Part shown: in pieces, positions 24,753-32,075 of the stretch
How positions within the stretch are numbered: the first letter of the stretch is position 1
How the letters are laid out: every line of letters begins with the position of its first letter
From: Paenalcaligenes sp052103955
GTDB lineage: Bacteria; Pseudomonadota; Gammaproteobacteria; Burkholderiales; Burkholderiaceae_B
DNA: 64,000 bases
NCBI GenBank assembly: GCA_052103955.1
Contig: JBQELO010000003.1
Coordinates: 1 to 64,000 of the forward strand
Reading direction: 5' to 3'
Made by a program: the position numbers and the translations under genes
Notes under the pieces: model-generated
The model's database searches: none
Seen by the model: only the letters and a program-made list of their open reading frames with translations
What the model was told of the DNA's origin: nothing

Positions 24753-25024
24753 ACACTTCCGATAGCAAGCCGTTTATATAGCACCACCCAGCAGTAACAC
24801 CGCGCACAAGGTCGTATCGCTGCGCTCTGATCAAGCTATGTAAGCAATCTCATGGAGTGAAGTATTCCGCACACCACATGAGGCTGCCTGATACTCAAAA
24901 TTCCTCCTTCTTTAGCCTTCTCCGCTTAAACCGGTTATATTCAGCATGCAGCAGTGAGAATATATGAACTTAATCCGCTAACTAATAGAAAGTTTCCATA
25001 CAAGTTTTTCAGATTTTATAACCG
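24753..25024. other. Intergenic region between repressor and cargo operon
   Basis: About 270 bases without a gene. I see no convincing terminator and no strong promoter. A TTATAT at 24935-24940 has a poor -35. The adenine methylase operon may therefore be read through from the repressor promoter, which would make it lysogen-expressed. Confidence 0.45.
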
Positions 25025-25858
25025 ATGTCTCCTCCGTCCCCAGATATAATAGCTAATAACCCTCCCCCCCCTTTCTTGAAGTGGGCAGGAGGTAAACGAT
25101 GGTTCGTCGAAAAACACTCTCATTTACTACCAAAAGAATATAAAAGATATATAGAACCATTCGTCGGAAGTGGAGCTGTTTTCTTTAATCTACTTCCAAA
25201 AGAATCCATCCTATGCGACAAAAATGAAAGGTTAATAGAAACTTATTTTGCAATAAAAACAAGATGGAATAAAGTAGAAAAATTATTAAAAACCCATCAC
25301 CTAAGACACTCAAAAGATTATTACTATGCAATAAGATCAAAAAAAATGAGAACATTGGAATCTCGAGCTGCTCAGTTTATTTATTTAAACAGGACGTGCT
25401 GGAATGGATTGTATAGAGTTAACAAAAACGGGGAGTTCAATGTACCAATTGGAACAAAAAAAAATGCAATCCTCTCTACGGATAATTTTGAAACAGTATC
25501 AACAAGCCTAAGCAATTCTTTTTTAATATCAAGTGATTTTGAAAATGTTGTGGATATGGCAGAAAATGATGATTTCCTATTCATTGACCCCCCCTACACA
25601 GTTAAGCATAATCAAAATGGGTTCTTAAAATACAATGAAAATATATTTTCTTGGGATGACCAGATCCGGCTTCGTGACTCAATAGATCGCGCTATTTCTA
25701 GAGGTGTAAAAGTTCTCGTAACAAATGCCTGTCATGAGAGCATAAGAACCCTGTACAATGGAATGGGTGAAATGCTTATATTAAATCGCGCCAGTGTTAT
25801 AGCCGGAAAAAGCACGGCTAGAGGAAGATATGAGGAGATAATAATAAAATGCTATTAA
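25025..25858 (+). CDS. DNA adenine methylase (Dam/D12 class)
   Basis: The 277-residue protein has the D12-class N6-adenine methyltransferase motifs: FLKWAGGK (17-24) and EPFVGSGAVFF (43-53) for S-adenosylmethionine binding, and the catalytic DPPY at 188-191. The length is typical of Dam. It would methylate adenine in a short site, possibly GATC, but the site cannot be read from sequence. It is strongly AT-rich: 16 G/C in 60 bases at 25261-25320. It overlaps the next gene by 10 bases. No matching restriction enzyme is adjacent. Confidence 0.85.
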   Translation: MSPPSPDIIANNPPPPFLKWAGGKRWFVEKHSHLLPKEYKRYIEPFVGSGAVFFNLLPKESILCDKNERLIETYFAIKTRWNKVEKLLKTHHLRHSKDYYYAIRSKKMRTLESRAAQFIYLNRTCWNGLYRVNKNGEFNVPIGTKKNAILSTDNFETVSTSLSNSFLISSDFENVVDMAENDDFLFIDPPYTVKHNQNGFLKYNENIFSWDDQIRLRDSIDRAISRGVKVLVTNACHESIRTLYNGMGEMLILNRASVIAGKSTARGRYEEIIIKCY

Positions 25859-26475
25859 AAATTTTTAGTAAAATACCTCTACTACAATGCCTATTTTTTT
25901 ATCCTTGGAATACACACAAAACAACCATAAAGAAATTTCTTGTTTTATGGCTATTTACAAGCTTACCTATTATATTTGCGGCAATACTATCAAAAATCCC
26001 AGAAGGAAATTCTGGAGATGCCTCTAGCTTGCTTATCAAACTTAAAGACTCCATAACCGTATCAGAGCTTTTTATATATACAGCCTCATTCTTGACCCCT
26101 ATTCTCTATATAATATTCGAGAAAATAACCTCAATACCAAGAGAAGAAATAAGTGAAAAAATAACAAAAGGAATTCGAGGAATATTCACAGGATACGAAT
26201 TAGTTGCATTAATTTCATTTATAACAATAATTGCAACCGCTATCGCATTTGGGCAAATAAAAACAAATGAACAAGATTTTAGAGATACATATCTAAACCA
26301 CTACCTTACGGAATATTCCTTTATCATATATGTATTTTCATTGTACTGCTGGTATCTAACATTACTAGATGGAGCCTGGTCAGGAAATTTTGTTGAAAGT
26401 AATAGAAAAACAGAAAATATAGTTTCATCTCAATTCTCCGATAGATTACGTAATCGAGAAAACAACAATGAATAA
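25849..26475 (+). CDS. Four-helix membrane protein of unknown function
   Basis: A 208-residue protein with four likely membrane helices at about 31-50 (FLVLWLFTSLPIIFAAIL), 70-92, 115-135 and 153-174. It starts 10 bases inside the methylase gene and ends 8 bases inside the DGQHR gene, so all three are translated together. No family recognised. The loops have no enzymatic motif. As the middle member of a cargo operon it could be a membrane effector or a channel; this is inference. Confidence 0.7.
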   Translation: MLLKIFSKIPLLQCLFFYPWNTHKTTIKKFLVLWLFTSLPIIFAAILSKIPEGNSGDASSLLIKLKDSITVSELFIYTASFLTPILYIIFEKITSIPREEISEKITKGIRGIFTGYELVALISFITIIATAIAFGQIKTNEQDFRDTYLNHYLTEYSFIIYVFSLYCWYLTLLDGAWSGNFVESNRKTENIVSSQFSDRLRNRENNNE

Positions 26476-27667
26476 AGAATTAAAACTTACAGTACTAACT
26501 GTTCGCCAGCCTATTGGTGAGTTCTATATCGCCTCCATAAGAGCAAAGGATTTGGTAGATATATCATATTCCGATGTAAGGCGTCTCGCAGAAGATCAAA
26601 GAGATATAGAAAAATATTTAGGCATACAACGTCCTATAAGCGAAAAAAGGATTAAGGAAATAAAACAATATATTGAAGGTGAGGATGCCACCTTCCCAAC
26701 CTCAGTTATACTTTCCATAAACGAACAATGTGCTGAATACAGTTCTATGCAAAACGGTATAGGAGAACTCACTCTTAGGGAGTTTATTTCTGACTCCGAT
26801 AGCGATGAGCAATCTATACCTTACAGCAAAATAGCTAAAGTTTTAGATGGGCAACACCGCATAGCTGCATTTATGGATGAAAACGATAATTGGTCTTTTG
26901 AATTTGATCAACGTGACTTTGATATAAATATAGCAATATTCATAGGAGCGGATATCTCTGAGCAAGCAAATATATTTGCAACAGTAAATCTTGCGCAAAC
27001 CAAAGTACATAAAAGCTTAGTCTATGACTTAACTGAATTAGCACGAACACCAAGCCCTCATAAAACCTGCCACAATGTATCCGTAGCATTAGATAGAGAG
27101 CCTAGCAGTCCATTCCATCAACGAATAAAAAGACTAGGAACAGCCACTCCCGGAAGAAAATATGAGCCTCTAACTCAGGCATCCTTTGTTGAGTCTTTAG
27201 TGAAATTTATTTCGCCCAACCCAATTAAAGATAGAAATGATTTGCTTTCAGGGAAAAAAATCCCCGAAGCTTCTCTTATAGAACTAAATAAGTTTCCATT
27301 TAGAAATTTATTTATTGATGGAAAAGATATTGATATAACCGAGATTGTTTACAACTACTTCAAAGCCATAGAAAAAAAATGGCCAACAGCTTGGGAGGCT
27401 ACTGATCGTGTAGGAAATCTACTGCCCAGATCAAATGCCTTTAAAGCATTCATGAAATACTTGCATATTGATGCGTACCCACGCCTTGTTCAGAATAATT
27501 ATGGTGCAATTCCTTCCATTGAAGATTTTTACGAAACACTAAGCCATATAACCTTAACGGATGCAGATTTTACTACGAGAAATTTCTCACCAGGCAGTGG
27601 GGGTCAATCTACATTTTTCAAAATGCTTCGTGGTGAAATCACTCTTGAAGACATGCTTGATAAGTAA
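26468..27667 (+). CDS. DGQHR-domain protein (DndB/DpdB-like)
   Basis: The 399-residue protein carries the DGQHR signature (residues 127-131, VLDGQHRIAAFMDEN) within a ParB/Srx-like fold, with RRLAEDQRDIEKYLGIQRPI before it and SEQANIFATVNLAQTKVHKS after it. Relatives are DndB, the regulator of phosphorothioation, and DpdB of the deazapurine system; both work with DNA modification. Here it is the last gene of a unit with an adenine methylase and ends before a terminator. It may sense, regulate or read out the modification. The C-terminal half is helical and not assigned. Confidence 0.8.
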   Translation: MNKELKLTVLTVRQPIGEFYIASIRAKDLVDISYSDVRRLAEDQRDIEKYLGIQRPISEKRIKEIKQYIEGEDATFPTSVILSINEQCAEYSSMQNGIGELTLREFISDSDSDEQSIPYSKIAKVLDGQHRIAAFMDENDNWSFEFDQRDFDINIAIFIGADISEQANIFATVNLAQTKVHKSLVYDLTELARTPSPHKTCHNVSVALDREPSSPFHQRIKRLGTATPGRKYEPLTQASFVESLVKFISPNPIKDRNDLLSGKKIPEASLIELNKFPFRNLFIDGKDIDITEIVYNYFKAIEKKWPTAWEATDRVGNLLPRSNAFKAFMKYLHIDAYPRLVQNNYGAIPSIEDFYETLSHITLTDADFTTRNFSPGSGGQSTFFKMLRGEITLEDMLDK

Positions 27668-27734
27668 GGGTTTTCTTGCATACTGCTATATAAGCTTGCT
27701 TTTTCCAGTACCCGCAGTTAATTCTTGATTTTTA

Positions 27735-27758
27735 GCCGCCTCTCTAGGCGGCTTTTTT
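27735..27758 (+). terminator. Intrinsic terminator after the three-gene cargo operon
   Basis: GCCGCCT/AGGCGGC stem with a CTCT loop followed by six T residues, 67 bases after the DGQHR gene. It separates the two cargo units. Confidence 0.88.
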
Positions 27759-27763
27759 GTGGG

Positions 27764-27792
27764 CTGATCTATTTCTGGATAGGCCTTATAAT
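27764..27792 (+). promoter_or_regulatory. Promoter for the second cargo unit
   Basis: A perfect TATAAT at 27787-27792 with a weak -35 CTGATC at 27764-27769 and a 17-base spacer. It follows the terminator directly and lies about 95 bases before the first ATG. Confidence 0.5.
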
Positions 27793-27887
27793 AGCTGCAA
27801 TCGATCAGGAGCGATTCAATCATGCCTGCATTATTAGCAATGATCAGGTTGCGTCTGAATAACCGTTATGCATCAGGATGCCATCAC

Positions 27888-28145
27888 ATGCTAATTATTA
27901 AGATTTTGTCTGGTCTCGCCTTCATCGGGTCAGTTGTTTGGTTGATCGCGCAACCCGACTATGAGCCTGCCATAGCGATAGCTACTTCATTGTCGGCGTT
28001 TATTGCGGCCTGGTTTAGTGAAAGAAAGAAGAGTGCACCGAGTCAAAGCCAGACTGTTGCCGAGAACGGTATAGGTATTCAGGCGGGCGGTAATGTCAGC
28101 ACAGGAAATATTCGCTCTGAAGGGAAGATGGCAAATGTTGAATAA
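27888..28145 (+). CDS. Small membrane protein with IQAGG motif
   Basis: An 85-residue protein from the ATG at 27888 (AGGA 11 bases upstream). It has two membrane stretches (ILSGLAFIGSVVWLIA and AIAIATSLSAFIAAWF), then a basic spot and a C-terminal tail ENGIGIQAGGNVSTGNI. The same type of IQAGG repeat opens the next protein, so the two may pair through it. The start is inside the cargo unit and the end overlaps the next ATG by 11 bases. Confidence 0.65.
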   Translation: MLIIKILSGLAFIGSVVWLIAQPDYEPAIAIATSLSAFIAAWFSERKKSAPSQSQTVAENGIGIQAGGNVSTGNIRSEGKMANVE

Positions 28146-29190
28146 AAGCCAGAACCAAGATGTCGGAAATGGCGCGACAGCAATTCAAGCTGGAGGTAGC
28201 GTAACCGTCGTAAATATGGGAATAACCTCGTCTGAAGCTAGGCAGATTGCTTTGGATGTTGCCAAGGCTACATTCTATGAGCTTGCGGGCGCAGCAAAAG
28301 AAACCGCCAGTATCCGAGCAGAAGAAATTACGGATCAAGTTATAAAAAAGCTGGAGAAGGATTTCCCCTCTGGGCTTCAAAAGGCAAAAGACCCAGACTT
28401 TCAGTATGCACTCTATACTGTACAGAAAGAATACGCACGTAACGGAGATAGAGACCTGGGCGATTTGCTTGTTGATCTACTTGTGGATCGCAGCAAGCAA
28501 GATCAACGTGACATCCTTCAAATCGTACTTAACGAGTCTCTTGCTACCGCCCCAAAACTCACGGATGCCCATCTTGCGTCGTTGGCGGTAATTTTCCTAT
28601 TTAAATACACCCAAAATTTCACAATCGGCAACCACCAAGCTCTTGGCGACTTCCTCGACCAAAACATATTGCCTTTTGCCTCAAAAATCTCCAAAAACCA
28701 CGCTGCTTACCAGCATTTAGAATTTACTGGTTGTGGATCGATCAGCCTTGCTGGAAGCAGCCTAGAGAAAATTTTAGGAATGGTATATCAAGGCCAATTT
28801 CTTAAGGGGTTTGATCCGTCCGAGATTACCAGCCGTGCTATTAGTGTGGGAGTTGATCCGAGGTTTTTCATTCAGTGCCTCAACGATGCAACGAAACTTC
28901 AGGTCAAGGCAAATAGCAAAGAGAATCTTGAAAAATACCTCGACGATGAAAAGATATCTTCCGAAGACCGTGAAAAGATCTTGGAGCTATTCGATCTCAA
29001 TAAGATGAGTGAACCAGAGATCAAAGAAAAATTAGTCACTATCCGTCCATACATGGCCGATGTCTTCGATATATGGAGCAATTCATCAATGCAGAAATTT
29101 ACGTTGACAAGCGTTGGAATGGCAATTGGGCACGCAAACATCAAGCGCCTAACCGGAGAGTTCGCGAGTCTTGCAATTTGGATCAACTGA
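28135..29190 (+). CDS. LPO_1073/Vpar_1526-family protein
   Basis: The 351-residue protein from the ATG at 28135 (AGGGAAG upstream) closely resembles the LPO_1073/Vpar_1526 family: NQDVGNGATAIQAGGSVTVV at residues 5-24, then SSEARQIALDVAKATFYELA, PDFQYALYTVQKEYARNGDR, and at the C-terminus FTLTSVGMAIGHANIKRLTG. Such IQAGG-type N-termini are common in proteins of defence islands. The function is not known. A terminator follows 141 bases later. It is a good candidate for lysogenic cargo. Confidence 0.78.
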   Translation: MLNKSQNQDVGNGATAIQAGGSVTVVNMGITSSEARQIALDVAKATFYELAGAAKETASIRAEEITDQVIKKLEKDFPSGLQKAKDPDFQYALYTVQKEYARNGDRDLGDLLVDLLVDRSKQDQRDILQIVLNESLATAPKLTDAHLASLAVIFLFKYTQNFTIGNHQALGDFLDQNILPFASKISKNHAAYQHLEFTGCGSISLAGSSLEKILGMVYQGQFLKGFDPSEITSRAISVGVDPRFFIQCLNDATKLQVKANSKENLEKYLDDEKISSEDREKILELFDLNKMSEPEIKEKLVTIRPYMADVFDIWSNSSMQKFTLTSVGMAIGHANIKRLTGEFASLAIWIN

Positions 29191-29331
29191 CTCATCTCCC
29201 TGCGAGCCACCGAGCGCTGCGCCATAAAGCCACGTAGCGCCGGTGATTACCTTATTCCTGAACGTCCGTCGACATACCCAACAAGCTAAAGCGCCATCCC
29301 CCACACTAGCCACATCCATACCCTTACCCCC

Positions 29332-29354
29332 AAGCCCTCCCTGAGGGCTTTTTT
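29332..29354 (+). terminator. Intrinsic terminator after the second cargo unit
   Basis: AAGCCCTC/GAGGGCTT stem with a CCT loop followed by six T residues. It insulates the cargo from the left operator and promoter. Confidence 0.88.
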
Positions 29355-29471
29355 GCGTCAGTAGCTATGAGCTGACCTGTTGCCTCCCCTATTTATGGTG
29401 CTTGGCAGCCGATGATCGCGCACCTTCCCTGCTTTGCTTCTCTTGCTTATTAATGTGTTAACACCTCCTTA

Positions 29472-29532
29472 AATCACATTCGCGATTAAATAATCGCTTT
29501 TGCGCTTGACTTGATTAATCGCATATGCGATT
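29472..29532. promoter_or_regulatory. OL operator cluster (three sites)
   Basis: AATCACATTCGCGATT (29472-29487), AATCGCTTTTGCGCTT (29492-29507) and AATCGCATATGCGATT (29517-29532; a perfect palindrome). They match the three sites near the repressor at 24028-24091. The repressor should bind both clusters, possibly with a DNA loop over about 5.4 kb. Confidence 0.82.
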
Positions 29533-29534
29533 AT
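29506..29534 (+). promoter_or_regulatory. pL-type promoter for the left arm
   Basis: -35 TTGACT (29506-29511), 17-base spacer, -10 GATTAT (29529-29534). The perfect palindromic operator at 29517-29532 covers the spacer and -10, so the repressor would block it. It drives the plus-strand left arm. Confidence 0.8.
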
Positions 29535-29920
29535 TGTTTTTAACAACTCACCAAAGCCTAGCCCAAAGGGCAGCCAAACAGAGTTGCAGGCACTAGCCGA
29601 ACTGTTCTTTTACAAAATGCGATCGATGAATACCGCGCCCTGTCACTGACAAGCGATTGCGCGGCTACCTGTAATCCGTGGGGGTAGAAGTAAAACCTGC
29701 GAAAAACCCCCTTTAGCTGGGCGGAGTGAGACCGCTTAACCGGCTACTGGGTGCGATCCTTTTGGACGCCATGTGTTTGGGCGGGTACAGACACTACAGT
29801 TTGGCGCGTTTCAGTATCGGCTTAGCCCCGATATACCAATCATCTGCCTATAACCCGTGTTTACATCACCCTGCTTTATGGGAGTGGAGCGCGTCAAACT
29901 GTGATTAATAGGAGGTCAGC
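29535..29920 (+). other. Long leader of the pL transcript
   Basis: Nearly 390 bases without a clear gene lie between pL and the first ribosome site (AGGAGGTC). It contains hairpins such as GGGGG...CCCCC around 29680-29712 and TATCGG...CCGATA near 29815-29835. A 60-codon open frame at 29726-29908 is possible but has no ribosome site. It may hold an antitermination or regulatory RNA; this is inference. Confidence 0.4.
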
Positions 29921-30187
29921 ATGACCAATAAGACTTTAAGCATCGAGTCTGGCAACGAAGCTTTGGAGTGCGAAAACTGTTGCGGTACTGGGCGAGTCTC
30001 TAGCATCCAAAAAATCACGCACCAGCTCGGCACCGATGAAGTGCAAACGGAGGATTGGTGCGAATACTGCGGCGGCTCTGGTGATGTTCACAACATTACT
30101 GGTGAATGGCTGGGTGTTTGCACTTGTGAATGTGGTGATGCTATACGCGCCAAAATGGAGCAAAAGCCAGCTCTACTCCCTTTCTAA
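29921..30187 (+). CDS. Zinc-knuckle protein, first gene of left arm
   Basis: An 88-residue protein with DnaJ-like CxxCxGxG repeats (CENCCGTGRV, CEYCGGSGDV) and a third Cys cluster CTCECGD, so it likely binds zinc. It starts after a strong AGGAGGTC. Its 3' end overlaps the convergent gene by 15 bases. No specific function; small zinc proteins at this position can be antiterminators or host takeover factors. Confidence 0.7.
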   Translation: MTNKTLSIESGNEALECENCCGTGRVSSIQKITHQLGTDEVQTEDWCEYCGGSGDVHNITGEWLGVCTCECGDAIRAKMEQKPALLPF

Positions 30188-30544
30188 TTGCAACCTCTTA
30201 CTTATCTCTTTGGATAGAAGCTTTAGATCTTTTTCTAATTCATCATCAAGAACACCAGATGAAATATAGCTATTCAGAATCACTCCCGACCTCCTGACTT
30301 GTTCATCTTTAGCCAGAATTTCTAAATATCTTTGTAAGCGCTCTACCGAAGTGCTGGGACGCTGAAGTTGTTTTTTAAAACTTGCTTGAAATGCTGAAAC
30401 CTCCGCATCGCTATCAGTGTCGTTCTCCGCATAATAGATAGCCTCTGCTGCACTATTTTGTGACCAACCCATACACTCAATCAGCAGTTTTATTTCGCTT
30501 ATGAGTCTTAATCCTTCAGAGTTGTCCCTGTTTGTCTTTTTCAT
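30173..30544 (-). CDS. Helical protein of unknown function, against the left arm
   Basis: A 123-residue protein (MKKTNRDNSEGLRLISEIKL). The N-terminal part, SEIKLLIECMGWSQNSAAEA, looks like a helix-turn-helix-like start. The C-terminus is acidic and helical (LDDELEKDLKLLSKEISKRL). It faces the left arm, so it may be expressed in the lysogen. The ribosome site is weak. No family recognised. Confidence 0.6.
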   Translation of the reverse strand: MKKTNRDNSEGLRLISEIKLLIECMGWSQNSAAEAIYYAENDTDSDAEVSAFQASFKKQLQRPSTSVERLQRYLEILAKDEQVRRSGVILNSYISSGVLDDELEKDLKLLSKEISKRLQLERE

Positions 30545-30603
30545 ATCTTTAAAATTATAAATGTCTGATCAACAGACGTAACTTATTTCTTGGAGAGTTT
30601 CAA

Positions 30604-30699
30604 ATGCATAAAACCCAAACAGCGACACTAGAAAATGGTCCATCAAAAACAGGAAATAAATCAGGAGGTGGTCGTAGTAGCAATCCACCAAAAAAATAA
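30604..30699 (+). CDS. 31-residue basic protein
   Basis: A short frame, MHKTQTATLENGPSKTGNKS followed by a GGGRSSNPPKK tail, with GGAG about 7 bases upstream. It is Gly/Lys/Pro-rich and disordered. It stands between two minus-strand genes in a place where coding is otherwise absent. I recall similar short TGNxSGxGR..NPPxK proteins in other genomes, but cannot check. Function unknown. Confidence 0.45.
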   Translation: MHKTQTATLENGPSKTGNKSGGGRSSNPPKK

Positions 30700-30702
30700 C
30701 CT

Positions 30703-31044
30703 TTAACAGTTATTGGCGTTTTCTTTAAGACGGGAAGTAAATAACTTTCCGTCTTTTCTCATATCCTTGTAAGAAATATCCACCTGTGTTTTCACAAGAG
30801 CACAAGTGCATATTTCTTTTTTCCTTTTGTGCTGAGCAGCAGTTAGCGCAGAGCGACTCGCATTAACGCAAGCTTCAACTAGCTCATACTCAACTGCTAC
30901 AGGGTATCTGTTTTCAGCAAAAAATCTCTTATCAATTTCATATACACCGATCCCTCCTATTAGGACTGCTGTAAAAATTGATATCAGTGGTTTCCCGCCG
31001 CTCCCTTTAGGTTCTGATTTTTCAGTCGTGATATTAGAACTCAT
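30703..31044 (-). CDS. Membrane-anchored Cys-containing protein
   Basis: A 113-residue protein with an N-terminal SEPKGSGGKP stretch, one membrane helix (LISIFTAVLIGGIGVYEI, residues 20-37) and a C-terminal soluble domain with four Cys (EACVNA, ICTCAL, NNC at the end). Its topology would put the Cys part in the periplasm. Convergent with the 31-residue frame. No family recognised. Confidence 0.55.
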   Translation of the reverse strand: MSSNITTEKSEPKGSGGKPLISIFTAVLIGGIGVYEIDKRFFAENRYPVAVEYELVEACVNASRSALTAAQHKRKKEICTCALVKTQVDISYKDMRKDGKLFTSRLKENANNC

Positions 31045-31212
31045 CTTCTATATTCATCTTCTCTATTAATTATTTTCTTGCAAAGATAGTAGCAGAAAAC
31101 ACATTGGGCACACCGCTCACCAATCCATAGCACAGCCAGAGCCACTATTGCAGCGGCTCCGCACGGTGCTGGCTATTTACTATCCAGCGCTGAGGCGCAC
31201 TAGGAACTAACC

Positions 31213-31530
31213 ATGAACAAAAACTACGGTGAGCGCTGGCACAAGTTGCTGGCTGAGATTGATATTTACAGCAGCGACATAAGGGCCAGTCTTTATATGT
31301 ATAACGGCTCAGAGATTCAAGTTGACGTTGGATGTGATCTGGTACCGCCTCCGGCACATCACAGCAAGCGCTTCCACACATCCCCAACAGGATTAGCGGA
31401 TGCACGCAAGTGGGTTGTAGAGAAGAAGCGCGGTATAGCCGAGCAGATTCGAACCTCAAACCACACACATCAAAGAGCGGAAACCGTCCAAAAACAGGTG
31501 GGACCATCCAATGCCAGTACTGCAACTTGA
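31213..31530 (+). CDS. Hypothetical left-arm protein
   Basis: A 105-residue protein (MNKNYGERWHKLLAEIDIYS) with AGGA 7 bases upstream. It has LYMYNGSEIQVDVGCDLVPP in the middle and a basic C-terminus. It overlaps the next gene by 20 bases. The minus-strand frame 31145-31576 is its shadow. No family recognised. Confidence 0.55.
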   Translation: MNKNYGERWHKLLAEIDIYSSDIRASLYMYNGSEIQVDVGCDLVPPPAHHSKRFHTSPTGLADARKWVVEKKRGIAEQIRTSNHTHQRAETVQKQVGPSNASTAT

Positions 31531-31870
31531 AGAAGTCTCCAACGGCTCTGTTTTCTTTGCTAGCTGGCAGGAGCAACGAGCGCTAGAGCTAAAGATAGAT
31601 CAGATCAATGATGTACTTGCCGGTCGCAGCGCTACCGTCTGGCTACGAAACATCGAGTACACGCCAGACGACATAACGCAGCTCATCCAAGAACAGCTCG
31701 ACGGCAACAACCCTCCTAAATCCCTTCTCTGGGATTTTTTTGACTCTATTGATTCTGAACCGTTACGAGACGCACTGCGTAAACGTATTAACGACGCCGT
31801 CCACGGTCTAGCTACAGAAGCTGTAGACGCAATGGATGCAGGTGAAATACGGGAGCTTATCTATGGATGA
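31511..31870 (+). CDS. Hypothetical left-arm protein
   Basis: A 119-residue acidic, helical protein (MPVLQLEEVSNGSVFFASWQ) with VLAGRSATVWLRNIEYTPDD and a C-terminal AVDAMDAGEIRELIYG. It overlaps both neighbours, so it is translated with them. No family recognised. Confidence 0.55.
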   Translation: MPVLQLEEVSNGSVFFASWQEQRALELKIDQINDVLAGRSATVWLRNIEYTPDDITQLIQEQLDGNNPPKSLLWDFFDSIDSEPLRDALRKRINDAVHGLATEAVDAMDAGEIRELIYG

Positions 31871-32075
31871 CTACCCTATCAAACGCTGGCACTACATAGC
31901 CGCATTCCTTCTGCTTCTGGCGACAGGCATCGTACCAGCCGAGCCAGAGCCAGAGCCCACCGACAACCAGCGCTGGGTTGAAACGCACTACGAGCGCGAG
32001 TATGCCGCTCTGCGAGTCCAAGACATAAACGACCAAATATTAAGGGAAAGACATGCAAGCAAACCAAACGACTGA
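31863..32075 (+). CDS. Small membrane protein, left arm
   Basis: A 70-residue protein from the ATG at 31863. One N-terminal hydrophobic helix (WHYIAAFLLLLATGIVPA), then a Pro/Glu spacer (EPEPEPTD) and a charged C-terminus. The ATG overlaps the upstream stop by 8 bases and its end overlaps the coiled-coil gene by 23. Could be a signal-anchored inner-membrane protein. No family. Confidence 0.5.
   Translation: MDDYPIKRWHYIAAFLLLLATGIVPAEPEPEPTDNQRWVETHYEREYAALRVQDINDQILRERHASKPND

Noticed and set aside
25025..25858. Adenine methylase as half of a restriction-modification pair
   Set aside because: No nuclease motif is seen in the two partner genes; a restriction enzyme is not adjacent.
29726..29908. 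60-codon frame in the pL leader as a gene
   Set aside because: No ribosome site and no recognisable family; left as part of the leader.
31145..31576. Minus-strand frame of 143 codons
   Set aside because: It covers two plus-strand genes that have ribosome sites and operon context; composition is Cys/Trp/Pro-rich as in chance frames.
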